From: a virus
Length of the DNA stretch: 64,000 bases
Strand: one strand, 5' to 3'
IMG/VR virus record: IMGVR_UViG_3300008516_000114
Location: 25,684-89,683 of that record
Shown: in pieces, positions 28,246-36,938 of the stretch
Layout of the letters: the number at the start of each line of letters is the position of its first letter
Numbering within the stretch: the first letter of the stretch is position 1
Translations under genes and position numbers: made by a program
Notes under the pieces: model-generated
What the model saw: only the letters and a program-made list of their open reading frames with translations
Told to the model about the DNA's origin: nothing
Database searches by the model: none

Positions 28246-29499
28246 ATGATTTCAATATTCACACCACATTTTGAAGGTACAAATCCATATATCAATGAGA
28301 CTTATCGTTCATTGTTAGCACAAACTTATTTGGATTGGGAATGGGTTATTTTGGTTAATAACGGTGGTATTGTACCAAAGTCAATTACTAAAGATAAAAA
28401 AGTACATATTTTTACATATCCAGATGATAAGCCTTCAAATATTGGGGCATTGAAAAAAACAGTTTGTGGTCATTGTAAAGGTGATATTTTATTAGAACTT
28501 GATGCTGATGATCTTCTTACACCAGATGCTTTGAAAACTATTGAGGAGGCATTTCAGGATCAGAATATTGAATTTGTATACTCTAATTCTGCCCAGTTTG
28601 AACATGGGACATGGAAGAGTAGTGGTTATTCGGAATACTGGGGCTGGAAATCACGACAATTCTATTGGCATGGTCACATTCTTCAAGAAATGATTGCCTT
28701 TCCACCTACCGCACATTCTATTCGTGGAATATGGTGGGCTCCAAATCATGTTCGAGCCTGGCGTACTGAAACTTATCATAGTATTGGTGGGCATGATCCT
28801 AAATTACTTGTAGCAGATGACCATGATCTAATTTGCCGAACTTATCTTAGTGCAAAAATGAAACATATTGACCGTTGTTTATATTTATATCGGGTTCATC
28901 CTGGTAATAGTGTTAAACGTTTTAACCCAGAAATTCAAGCGGGTTCTTGGAAAAATTATGAGAAATATATTTTTCGTATGGTAGAATACTGGGCTCGTGA
29001 AAATGATTTGAAGTTGATTGATTTAGGGAGTTCACACGGTAAACCGGAGGGTTATTTAGGATTAGATTGTGAGTCTAATGCAGATTTAGTATGTGACCTT
29101 GAAAAAGGCATTCCAATGTCAGATAATTCTTGTGGAATTGTACGAGCCCATGATATACTTGAACATTTATCTCCAATTCCTATTATGAATGAGATTTATC
29201 GGGTATTAGCTCCGGGTGGATGGCTTTTTGTATCAGTACCATCTACTGACGGGCGAGGGGCTTTTCAAGACCCAACACATATTTCCTTTTGGAATCCTAA
29301 TTCTTTTTGGTATTACACCAATCCGCAATATCAGAAATATGTTCCATCGATCAAGGCTCATTTTCAAGTATCAAGAATAGTGAATTGGTTTCCATCTAAT
29401 TTCCATAAACAAAATAATATTTCTTATGTTGATGCTCAATTAATTGCTATAAAAGATGGCTTTCAAGCACCAGGAGAATGTCTATGGCAGAAACTTTAA
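28246..29499 (+). CDS. Glycosyltransferase-methyltransferase fusion
   Basis: A 417-aa two-domain enzyme. Residues 1-250 are a family 2 glycosyltransferase ([12 protein letters not shown], then [12 protein letters not shown] with the DXD). Residues 250-417 are a class I SAM methyltransferase ([10 protein letters not shown], then AHDILEHL and [16 protein letters not shown]). AAAAAGGAG lies 6 nt before ATG 28246. It is placed between fibre genes and overlaps the collagen-like fibre by 16 nt, so that fibre is a plausible acceptor. An alternative is methylated glycan synthesis on host or phage surface. Confidence 0.9.
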   Translation: MISIFTPHFEGTNPYINETYRSLLAQTYLDWEWVILVNNGGIVPKSITKDKKVHIFTYPDDKPSNIGALKKTVCGHCKGDILLELDADDLLTPDALKTIEEAFQDQNIEFVYSNSAQFEHGTWKSSGYSEYWGWKSRQFYWHGHILQEMIAFPPTAHSIRGIWWAPNHVRAWRTETYHSIGGHDPKLLVADDHDLICRTYLSAKMKHIDRCLYLYRVHPGNSVKRFNPEIQAGSWKNYEKYIFRMVEYWARENDLKLIDLGSSHGKPEGYLGLDCESNADLVCDLEKGIPMSDNSCGIVRAHDILEHLSPIPIMNEIYRVLAPGGWLFVSVPSTDGRGAFQDPTHISFWNPNSFWYYTNPQYQKYVPSIKAHFQVSRIVNWFPSNFHKQNNISYVDAQLIAIKDGFQAPGECLWQKL

Positions 29500-30899
29500 A
29501 AATCCGTAACGAAAATAATGATGGTTGGTATGAATTTGGATACCAGGGTAACCAGGGATATCAAGGATTGACAGGTGCTCAAGGTAATCAAGGATTAACT
29601 GGTAGTCAAGGTGATCAAGGGGTAACTGGTTCACAAGGCTCTCAAGGGCAAACTGGTTCTCAGGGCTCTCAAGGCTCTCAAGGTAATCAAGGATATCAGG
29701 GAGATCAGGGTTCTACAGGAGCAACTGGAGCACAGGGAGATCAAGGACAAACAGGAGCCCAAGGTAGTACAGGCTCACAAGGTAATCAAGGATATCAGGG
29801 TGATCAAGGGAGTGCAGGAGCAACTGGATCACAAGGAGCTCAGGGTCAAACTGGGGCTCAAGGAGAAGTTGGTGCTCAAGGTAGTGTAGGGGCTCAAGGA
29901 GATCAAGGAAATCAAGGGGCAATTGGGGCAGCAGGTATTGAATGGCAAGGTGTCTGGAATGGAGGGACTGAATATTTTGTTGATGACGCTGTTTCGGAAA
30001 GTGGAACTTCTTATATATGTATTCTAGGACATACAAATCACCAACCTCCAAATGCAACATATTGGCAAGTCTTATCTTTAGAGGGTGCTCAGGGAAGTGT
30101 AGGGGCTCAGGGAAGTGTAGGAGCTCAAGGTAATCAAGGAGCTGTTGGAGCACAAGGTGTTACAGGTTCCCAAGGTTCGCAAGGAGCAACTGGAGATGTT
30201 GGAGCTCAAGGACCAACCGGTAACCAAGGCAACCAAGGAGAAACAGGTGTTCAAGGGGCTACAGGCTCACAAGGAAGTCAAGGAGCTACAGGAGATGTTG
30301 GAGCTCAAGGTCCAACTGGAAATCAGGGTAATCAAGGAGAAACAGGAGCTCAGGGTGCTACAGGCTCACAGGGTTCACAAGGAGTGCAAGGCGCACAGGG
30401 ATTATTGGGTGATGTTTTGGCTCATGCCGTAACTCTTGAAGGAGATGGGGCTTTTACAGGTGGAATGTTTAGAACAGCAGCGACAGGGCAAAGGATCATT
30501 ATGACTGGAAATAGTTTAAAATTTTATAATTCATCAAACGAACTTATGGAAATATGGGGATTAACCTCTCAATCCCCTTGGAACACAAAAGGATTTTATT
30601 TTAATCAACCAATTATAGCTGTTTCTGATATGTATTGCAATATACTTCATACAGGTATTATATCAGAAAAAGCAGGTACATCTGATGGAGTTACGATAGA
30701 TGGGGTGTTGCTTAAAGATAATTTTATTGCAGAGGCTGCCATACCTTCCTCTATTGCTCGTGATACTGAGTTGGTTGAAACGTCGAATGGCTCTGACCAA
30801 AACGAGGAACCATCTGGTGGGAAAAATGGAGATATGTTTTATCGTTTTAATGGAGAAGTTTATTTGAAGATAGCGGGTACTTGGCGACAAGTTGCATAA
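29484..30899 (+). CDS. Collagen-like tail fibre with carbohydrate-binding insert
   Basis: A 471-aa protein. Collagen-type Gly-X-Y triplets run from about residue 15 to 150 and again from 195 to 310, nearly always with Gln or Thr before Gly ([16 protein letters not shown]). Between them, residues 152-193 have the [17 protein letters not shown] pattern of CBM5/12 chitin-binding modules. The end [16 protein letters not shown] is a typical fibre terminus. SD AGGAG at 29472 selects ATG 29484. It should form a trimeric fibre. Close linkage to the fused glycosyltransferase suggests modification. Confidence 0.88.
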   Translation: MAETLKIRNENNDGWYEFGYQGNQGYQGLTGAQGNQGLTGSQGDQGVTGSQGSQGQTGSQGSQGSQGNQGYQGDQGSTGATGAQGDQGQTGAQGSTGSQGNQGYQGDQGSAGATGSQGAQGQTGAQGEVGAQGSVGAQGDQGNQGAIGAAGIEWQGVWNGGTEYFVDDAVSESGTSYICILGHTNHQPPNATYWQVLSLEGAQGSVGAQGSVGAQGNQGAVGAQGVTGSQGSQGATGDVGAQGPTGNQGNQGETGVQGATGSQGSQGATGDVGAQGPTGNQGNQGETGAQGATGSQGSQGVQGAQGLLGDVLAHAVTLEGDGAFTGGMFRTAATGQRIIMTGNSLKFYNSSNELMEIWGLTSQSPWNTKGFYFNQPIIAVSDMYCNILHTGIISEKAGTSDGVTIDGVLLKDNFIAEAAIPSSIARDTELVETSNGSDQNEEPSGGKNGDMFYRFNGEVYLKIAGTWRQVA

Positions 30900-30926
30900 T
30901 CTAATTATAAAAGAGGATAAATAAAA

Positions 30927-33900
30927 TTGATAGCAGAAAAAACTTACTATTATAAGCTAAGACATAAAAACGCCCGTGGTGATCTATCAGATTATTCTTC
31001 AGTGGAAAATGCAGCATCACTAGCTGAAGCGAGTGATAATAATACATTATCAATTAAATGTCAATGCGGTGATAGAAAATTAAATATTAACACAGCTTAT
31101 TATAAAATTGGAGATTCTTTGATAATAGACGTTACATCTCAATTGCCATTAACAGCAGAACCCGTTGTAACAATAGATAATTATAATATAGGTGTGGCGG
31201 ATAGTAGCACAACAGATTATCTAAGCAATATATATTTACCTCTTCCTATAGCAGATTTTCAAAGGAGTAGTACAGCACAATCAGTAAATAATCCAGCAAA
31301 AACAGTAACGCTTGATGTGGGGGCATCTGCTGTCAATGATTTTTATAAAGATATGGTACTGGTAATGGATAATGAGCAACACAGAATTACTGCTTACAAT
31401 GGAGACACAAAAGTTGCAACAGTAGAGGGTTCTCCAGCGTGGGGTGCAGGTACTTATCAGATTTATTTATATCACCAAGGCACGGTGATATTAAAAGCAA
31501 CAGCAACAGTAAAGCAGGGTGGTACTTCGATACAGACAGAAGTTGATATCATGCTTGATTTTATTGCACCAACAGTAACAGGAACGCCTATTATCATAGA
31601 TACAAAAAATAACGACCAAATACCAGAAAATGTACCCTATGCTTATAAAGCTGAGATGATATGGATATTTATTACCGATGATGTTTCAGATACAAGTGGC
31701 GATTCCAGCGAAGCAGCGGGGTTGAATAAAGTTTATTTACAGAATGCTTTTGTAGGATTAAGTACATCTACACCAGGCGATACTCTTGTGGATAGTGTAT
31801 TGGCTAATATTTTTGACGATGATTATTGGAACGATTATTATTTAACTGATTCCGGGGGTATGGTATATCAAATATTAAATTATATTGGTGCAACAGGAAC
31901 ATTTGAATTAGATGATACTTGTGATGATGGTGTTTATTATGTAACAAAATATGATCCAACCGATACCGCTCATTATAGCGATTGGAAAAATTACGATGTT
32001 CAAAATTACCAAGTATTTAATTGGAATCTTACTATAGAGATGCCATATAATAAGGATGAGATTCCCGATACCGGGCAACCAGGAAATGGCGGTAGTGTAG
32101 GCGGAGAAGATGCGTATCTTGATACAGACCATAAATATAAAGTGGTAGCAAGATTCACCGATAATGCTGAGAATTTTTCTAATATCTGTTCAGATGATAT
32201 TTATCTAGATAAGACACCACCATCATCACCAACAGAATTTACAGCCAAGGGAATGTTAGAATCTATTTTATTAACATGGCAAAATCCAGCCGATCTTGAT
32301 TTAGATAAGATCAATATTTATATGAGGGATCGTGAAGGTATATGTTCTGGAGGCATACCAACGAATTATGATAAAACTATTTATATACCCAATGCTATTC
32401 CAGATAAATATATGGAATATACAATTTATTTTCAAGAACCCGACCCACAGCATAAATACTTTATATTAACAGCAATGGATAAAGCGGGTAATGAGAGTAT
32501 TTGTTCAAGTGAAGAAGATGCAATATCATTTGGCCATTGGGGCAAGATATTCAGGAACTGGCTGGATAATTCATCTTTCGAGAGAACTGTGCCTAGCGAT
32601 GCTAATTTACCAGTTAGTCTTCTTAAATCAGGCTCTCCGACAGTAGAAACTTCATCTCAATATGGTAGTAATAGCATTTTAGTTGATCAGAATGATTATT
32701 ACTACTATGATTATATGTGGTTACCTGCAAGTCCCGATACATATTTCTTCACTTTTAGTGTTTATGCAAGATATGATACAAATTGTCAAGCTAAAATAGA
32801 GATAAAGTTTTATGATTCAAATGGAGACCAAACAGGTTCTACTATTACTTTATTAACAGGAAATGAATTAGGGGATTCTTTAACTGATACCTTTGTACGC
32901 TATCATGCACATTTCGGCGTTGAGGGCAATACCATACCATCTGATACTACATCTGCAAAGATTTATTTCAAATCTGATAGCGATACGAATAAAGCTTATT
33001 ATGATGCCGTCCAATGGGAACAAGTTACTGCTATTGATTCAGATCCCACAGATTATGTAGAAGGCAGGGTAATATCCGGCGATAGAATGATGGCTCATTT
33101 TATACGTGGTGATCATATAGAATTTGATACGATGATTGGTAATCATTTCAAAGCGGTTTCGATTCAAACAAGCAAATTAGAAATAGCCAGCGGTGAAAAT
33201 CTTGTGCCTAATTCAGCATTTGAATCAGATTTTGCATACTGGACATACGATGCTGATTTCAGTTTGAGTGATACTCGTATAGTCTATGGAAAACAATGTG
33301 CCAAATTAGTATTAGCAAGCGCTGAGGGTTATTTAAAATCCGATTATTGTCCTATTAAGCAAGATGCTGATTATTGCATAAGTTTCTATTATTATCTTGA
33401 TGCTTTGGGTGATGATCTATATTTCAAATTAGAGCAATATGATAAAGCCCATGTTATAGGTACGACTACTACAATGAAATCCTCCAATTTTACAGAGGAT
33501 GCTTGGACAAGATTTGAATATCAAATGACTGTTTTTGATGCTGATGCTGCTTATGTGAAAATTTATATTTTATGTGAGGAAGATGGATTAGCCACCACTG
33601 GTTATTTTGATGCTTTCCAGATAGAGCAAATCGCATCAGCTACGCAGGGTGCAAGTGATTATAAAGGGAAAACCAGGATAGTTGGCGAGGAAATTACAGC
33701 GGGTAAGATTCAATCAGCCGATGAAAAGACTTATTTTGATCTGGATAATTCTGTAATTGTTCTCGATCATCCAACAGCAGATGTTAAAACTGTATTAAAA
33801 TCTGATTATCTTGCAAAGACTTTTGACGGAACTAATTATCATAAATATCCAGTTGTTATAGTAGCAACCACAACAGCAGAGGCAGATGGTAGCTTGGAGT

Positions 33901-34157
33901 ATTCTTTATGGTGGAATGCCGGAGCGACTGATGTTTTCAATTTAGGTAGTCGAGCAGAATATATGAATTTATACATAGTATCAGTTTTGGAGAAGGAGAC
34001 GGGTTGGGATGTATATCAAAATTATAAAGCACTTGCCAATGATATTAAAATGCATCAGAGTGTAGAATTAGATGGAGTAGCAATTACTGCAGCAGCTGGT
34101 ACTTTCACTAACAATGCTGATATTAGAATAGTGTTTTTAAGTTCTATAACATGGTAA
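30927..34157 (+). CDS. Large receptor-binding fibre protein (TTG start)
   Basis: A 1076-aa protein starting at TTG with AGAGGA upstream; no ATG fits. It opens with a fibronectin-III-like strand (KTYYYKLRHKNARGDLSDYS). Around residues 430-530 lies another FN3 unit (TPPSSPTEFTAKG, then LLTWQNPADLDLDKI). Two modules with family 4/9-type carbohydrate-binding pattern follow (near 550-710 and 755-905). The C-terminal 170 residues look like a trimeric tip. This is the best candidate for host recognition. Confidence 0.75.
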   Translation: MIAEKTYYYKLRHKNARGDLSDYSSVENAASLAEASDNNTLSIKCQCGDRKLNINTAYYKIGDSLIIDVTSQLPLTAEPVVTIDNYNIGVADSSTTDYLSNIYLPLPIADFQRSSTAQSVNNPAKTVTLDVGASAVNDFYKDMVLVMDNEQHRITAYNGDTKVATVEGSPAWGAGTYQIYLYHQGTVILKATATVKQGGTSIQTEVDIMLDFIAPTVTGTPIIIDTKNNDQIPENVPYAYKAEMIWIFITDDVSDTSGDSSEAAGLNKVYLQNAFVGLSTSTPGDTLVDSVLANIFDDDYWNDYYLTDSGGMVYQILNYIGATGTFELDDTCDDGVYYVTKYDPTDTAHYSDWKNYDVQNYQVFNWNLTIEMPYNKDEIPDTGQPGNGGSVGGEDAYLDTDHKYKVVARFTDNAENFSNICSDDIYLDKTPPSSPTEFTAKGMLESILLTWQNPADLDLDKINIYMRDREGICSGGIPTNYDKTIYIPNAIPDKYMEYTIYFQEPDPQHKYFILTAMDKAGNESICSSEEDAISFGHWGKIFRNWLDNSSFERTVPSDANLPVSLLKSGSPTVETSSQYGSNSILVDQNDYYYYDYMWLPASPDTYFFTFSVYARYDTNCQAKIEIKFYDSNGDQTGSTITLLTGNELGDSLTDTFVRYHAHFGVEGNTIPSDTTSAKIYFKSDSDTNKAYYDAVQWEQVTAIDSDPTDYVEGRVISGDRMMAHFIRGDHIEFDTMIGNHFKAVSIQTSKLEIASGENLVPNSAFESDFAYWTYDADFSLSDTRIVYGKQCAKLVLASAEGYLKSDYCPIKQDADYCISFYYYLDALGDDLYFKLEQYDKAHVIGTTTTMKSSNFTEDAWTRFEYQMTVFDADAAYVKIYILCEEDGLATTGYFDAFQIEQIASATQGASDYKGKTRIVGEEITAGKIQSADEKTYFDLDNSVIVLDHPTADVKTVLKSDYLAKTFDGTNYHKYPVVIVATTTAEADGSLEYSLWWNAGATDVFNLGSRAEYMNLYIVSVLEKETGWDVYQNYKALANDIKMHQSVELDGVAITAAAGTFTNNADIRIVFLSSITW

Positions 34158-34231
34158 TAATAAAAAAGTTTTTATAAGAAACAATTTTGTAAGAAAAGGG
34201 AAAGTATAAGAAACAACAAAAGGAGGTTACT

Positions 34232-34471
34232 ATGAAAGATGAGAAGTTTTTATTTAAGATTAAGTATCAAGACAAACATGAATATATCATTTATGAGAAT
34301 GGAGATTCTAAGGGGTTTCCTGCCGGGGGAACTACAATAAATAATATTCCAATAGTAACATATAAAATGGCGCTTTTACTTTTACCAGATATTGTTAAGT
34401 ATCTTTGCGAAAAATTAATTAATAATCTAAAAAAGGATCATTCAGTTCAGGAACATAAAATTGGAAAATAG
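34232..34471 (+). CDS. Small unknown protein at end of the tail operon
   Basis: A 79-aa protein with a strong AAAGGAGG. Mixed alpha/beta with GFPAGGTT and a Lys-rich C-terminus. Its last 53 nt overlap a minus-strand gene, so the two end in each other. Confidence 0.6.
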   Translation: MKDEKFLFKIKYQDKHEYIIYENGDSKGFPAGGTTINNIPIVTYKMALLLLPDIVKYLCEKLINNLKKDHSVQEHKIGK

Positions 34472-34751
34472 CATTTTTATTTGGTTGGTTACACTTTATG
34501 GCATTATACTTATCTAATATATCTTTTAATAGTTTTTTACCCGATTCAGGAAAATATACCGTGAATGGCTCAATGTCAATATTATTGTTTTGTGATGATT
34601 TTAAAGTGCTTCTATACATTGCTATTCCATTTTTGCCTGAAAATCTATCATCAATCATTGAAACCCAATCTCTAATATTTTGGGCTTCTTCATTAAAAAC
34701 GACAATATTTGGAAATTTAATCTTATACCATTTCATTCTTAAATGTTTCAT
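34419..34751 (-). CDS. Unknown protein
   Basis: A 110-aa protein on the minus strand, with an alternative ATG five codons in (34736). Amphipathic helices and WYKIKFPNIVVF, RSTLKSS segments look like real coding sequence. No convincing SD is visible. It ends inside the plus-strand gene. Confidence 0.5.
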   Translation of the reverse strand: MKHLRMKWYKIKFPNIVVFNEEAQNIRDWVSMIDDRFSGKNGIAMYRSTLKSSQNNNIDIEPFTVYFPESGKKLLKDILDKYNAIKCNQPNKNAIFQFYVPELNDPFLDY

Positions 34752-34815
34752 TATATTTTTGTATCAACATAATGTTAATTTAATATAAAAAATGAAATAA
34801 TAAAGGAGAAAAGAC

Positions 34816-35058
34816 ATGGATAACAATTATGTAAGTAAAGAAGTTGATAGGATAATAACTAATTTAAGAAAACAGGAGTATGAATTAAGGGGAGACCTGC
34901 AGCTTGTTCTGGATATGCGGCAAGTAATCGAGTCTGTTGTTCAGACGAGTAACCAGAATGTTGAATTAATGCAGAGAAAAGAAAAAGAACTTTCTGTTCT
35001 TAAAAATGAGTTAAAGAAGAAGGAAGAGGTTGAAAATGCCTCAAAGAGGTCTCTATGA
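34816..35058 (+). CDS. Small coiled-coil protein
   Basis: An 80-aa protein with AAAGGAG, almost all helical heptads (VDRIITNLRKQEYELRGDLQ and a Lys/Glu end). It overlaps the next gene by 4 nt. Possibly a small structural or regulatory partner; not recognised. Confidence 0.6.
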   Translation: MDNNYVSKEVDRIITNLRKQEYELRGDLQLVLDMRQVIESVVQTSNQNVELMQRKEKELSVLKNELKKKEEVENASKRSL

Positions 35059-35243
35059 GAAAAAACAAGAAAGAGGAAAAGCCAAGTAGCTGTTCATCAA
35101 ATAAAAAAGAAAGAGAATTTGTTATTGTTTATAAGACGGATGATGGCGAATATGAGGAAAAATGGGATCACAAATCAGTAGCATTTTCAGAAGATATTTT
35201 TGAATGTGTGGAAATGTCAAGCTTCAGCGGGGTTGAGTTTTGA
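35055..35243 (+). CDS. Small unknown protein, 62 aa
   Basis: Lys/Glu-rich start (RKNKKEEKPSSCSSNKKER), then a beta segment VIVYKTDDGEYEEKW. ATGA overlap with the coiled-coil gene. Its 3' end overlaps the DUF3467 gene by 27 nt in convergent orientation. Confidence 0.55.
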   Translation: MRKNKKEEKPSSCSSNKKEREFVIVYKTDDGEYEEKWDHKSVAFSEDIFECVEMSSFSGVEF

Positions 35244-35528
35244 TATATCTAATTGTTTTTCGGTTTCTTTTATTTCACCGTATTTCTGTTCATATTTATT
35301 TATATTATCCATTAAAACGCTATAAATTCTTTTTATATGAGAAGGACTGGTTATAATCCTAGTGTTAATAGTGCCTCTATTACCAATTAACATACCAAAA
35401 TCCATAACAAATTCTTCTTTGGTATGTGAAATTCCCATAATATTTGAATATATACCACGTAATATTTTTGGGTCTATACTAATTTGGGGTTTCTCTACAA
35501 ATTGCTTTTGTGGTCTTTTTTTTGACAT
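35217..35528 (-). CDS. DUF3467 family protein
   Basis: A 103-aa protein. The pattern IYSNIMGISHTKEEFVMDFG, then TRIITSPSHIKRIYSVLMDN and a YEQKYGEI end, is characteristic of DUF3467. That family is about 90-110 residues, found in bacteria, archaea and phages, role unknown. Last gene of the minus-strand block at its left end. Confidence 0.88.
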   Translation of the reverse strand: MSKKRPQKQFVEKPQISIDPKILRGIYSNIMGISHTKEEFVMDFGMLIGNRGTINTRIITSPSHIKRIYSVLMDNINKYEQKYGEIKETEKQLDISKLNPAEA

Positions 35529-35587
35529 ATTTTTTCCTTATATTTTTAGAAATACCTAGATGGGAATATGGGCGTGCTGTTCATGTA

Positions 35588-35968
35588 TTAATCATACATC
35601 CAATTTTTTTCGGGATTTAATCCATATCCAATTAAAATAACATTTGAAATAGTTGCATTACCATATTGATAGCTAGCATCAAATTTAGAAGAATAGGATT
35701 TATTGGATAAAATTTCACAATTTTTATTTCCAAAACGCCTGCCCCTAATAATATTACCTGAATAATATACTTTGATATCAATGTAAAAATTTGTAATTGT
35801 TATTTCGCCAGTATTAAAGACAGAATAATAAACATATTTAGAACCTTGGTTCCAAGAAATATTAACATCAGCTTTTGCTTCTTTTTCCTCTTCAGATTTA
35901 GTTGGATTTGATCCACAAGAGAACATAATCAAAAATGACAAAGCAAATATTATAATTATCTTTTTCAT
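35588..35968 (-). CDS. Lipoprotein
   Basis: A 126-aa protein. Signal peptide KKIIIIFALSFLIMFSC with lipobox-type IMFSC, so Cys18 would be lipidated. A 108-residue acidic beta domain follows, containing a Trp-Asn-Gln turn and a YYSVFNTG strand. A phage lipoprotein expressed from its own promoter is often a superinfection-exclusion or lysogenic-conversion factor; this role is inference. GGAGG precedes the ATG. Confidence 0.85.
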   Translation of the reverse strand: MKKIIIIFALSFLIMFSCGSNPTKSEEEKEAKADVNISWNQGSKYVYYSVFNTGEITITNFYIDIKVYYSGNIIRGRRFGNKNCEILSNKSYSSKFDASYQYGNATISNVILIGYGLNPEKNWMYD

Positions 35969-35998
35969 AACAACCTCCTGTTAAATATATCAAGGTAG

Positions 35999-36027
35999 AT
36001 AGTATTTAATTTTATTTAGAAAGTCAA
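35999..36027 (-). promoter_or_regulatory. Promoter of the lipoprotein gene
   Basis: On the minus strand TTGACT, 17 nt, then TACTAT; start expected near 35992, about 25 nt before ATG 35968. The -35 and its TTTC extension match the phage promoter motif at 36887-36917. Confidence 0.7.
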
Positions 36028-36035
36028 GTGATTAG

Positions 36036-36130
36036 TTCCCATGCCCGGTTTCGAGCCGTACTACCATTTCAATAGCTACTCATTAATATTTTAGTTTTTA
36101 ATAGTCTCAATGAAATGTAGTGACATGGGA
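36036..36130 (-). ncRNA. tRNA-like hairpin element C
   Basis: Minus strand: acceptor-like arms TCCCATG (36130-36124) and CATGGGA (36043-36037), 7 perfect pairs. The 3' arm is preceded by a T-arm-like CGG-CTCGAAA-CCG whose loop keeps U55, C56, G57 and A58. The long inner stem ACTACATTTCA with TGAAATGGTAGT closes a 39-nt loop instead of normal D and anticodon arms. It starts 7 nt after the stop of the upstream minus-strand gene. Could be a decayed tRNA, a processing signal, or only a hairpin. Confidence 0.5.
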
Positions 36131-36136
36131 AGATAT

Positions 36137-36709
36137 TTAATGCCGGCGACCCTCCTCTTTTTGCTGTAACTTCCTCTTATAACTTTCCAATTCCGCTTTT
36201 AATTTGAAATTGTACTGCCAGATCAATTCATCTTTACCGGTCACTGTCCATCTAATCAGGTTACCCTCAACGATTTTAGCCAATCCATGATTAAGACACC
36301 GGTGGCGTAAAAACCTTTTTTTACTATCATGGACCTTATAGATAATATTAGACTGGTCGTCAATGAACTTGAGGAATTCTTTTGTACTGATCAAAAGTGT
36401 TTTTGCTACCTGTGAATTACTATAAAGCAACTCATCGCCAAATCTTGATCTGAATTTCTCCAGGTAATCCAAATCCTTAACAAAAATCTCTGTTACTTCT
36501 GTTTCTGAGTCCTCCTTCTCTTTTTCCAGATGAATTTCTGTTTTTCCCGTTTCTTCCATTCCTTCAGGTTCTTCCGGATTCAACTGCTCTTGAATTTGTT
36601 CCGTTAATTCACTGTTGCCGTTAATCGTAACCGTGCAATTGTTGAGATGAAAAATTGACGGAACTCCCTGATTCTTGCTTAATACGGCTTGATACTTTTT
36701 GTTGCCCAT
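36137..36709 (-). CDS. Unknown protein, possible antirepressor-type C-terminus
   Basis: A 190-aa protein. Residues 90-165 (SNSQVAKTLLISTKEFLKFI, then a basic FLRHRCLNHG and IRWTVTGKDELI) resemble the loosely conserved helix-turn layout of phage KilA-C antirepressor domains. The N-terminal half is Gln/Glu-rich. It is preceded by a 170-nt structured leader and a strong promoter, so its expression is probably controlled. I rate the antirepressor idea as weak. Confidence 0.6.
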   Translation of the reverse strand: MGNKKYQAVLSKNQGVPSIFHLNNCTVTINGNSELTEQIQEQLNPEEPEGMEETGKTEIHLEKEKEDSETEVTEIFVKDLDYLEKFRSRFGDELLYSNSQVAKTLLISTKEFLKFIDDQSNIIYKVHDSKKRFLRHRCLNHGLAKIVEGNLIRWTVTGKDELIWQYNFKLKAELESYKRKLQQKEEGRRH

Positions 36710-36880
36710 AATAAGCCCTTTCTTTAAAATTAAAGGACTTCCCTGAATCGCAACCCGCAGTATCGGCGGTGTGGTGCTTTCGCAACCACAAATCCAAGAA
36801 AGCCCTTTACAGTTTTCCTAAGATTCCAATCTACAAAAAACAAATGGCTGTTTACTGTTAGCCTTCAGGATACTAAATTG
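36710..36880 (-). promoter_or_regulatory. Structured 5' leader of the 36137-36709 gene
   Basis: About 170 nt between the predicted start site and ATG. It contains GTGGTTGCGAAAGCACCAC (36789-36771), CCGC-CGATACT-GCGG downstream, and CCTTT...AAAGG enclosing the SD region just before the ATG. Such a leader may control translation, but it matches no riboswitch I know. Confidence 0.45.
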
Positions 36881-36886
36881 CATCAA

Positions 36887-36917
36887 GAATTTACAACAGT
36901 TCAGGTCAGAAAGTCAA
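36887..36917 (-). promoter_or_regulatory. Phage promoter motif, copy 1
   Basis: Minus strand TTGACT at 36917-36912, 17 nt, then GTAAATTC at 36894-36887. It shares TTGACTTTYTGA and TGTTGTAAATTC with the promoter at 49296-49326. Confidence 0.75.
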
Positions 36918-36938
36918 GGTTTTTCTTTGGTTAAGTGG

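Noticed and set aside
29713-30432. Long alternative frames over the collagen-like repeats
   Set aside because: Produced by the biased Gly-X-Gln codons; the collagen frame has the SD and fits known fibres.
34498-34788. Plus-strand frame of 96 codons
   Set aside because: Shadow of the minus-strand gene at 34419-34751; no SD.
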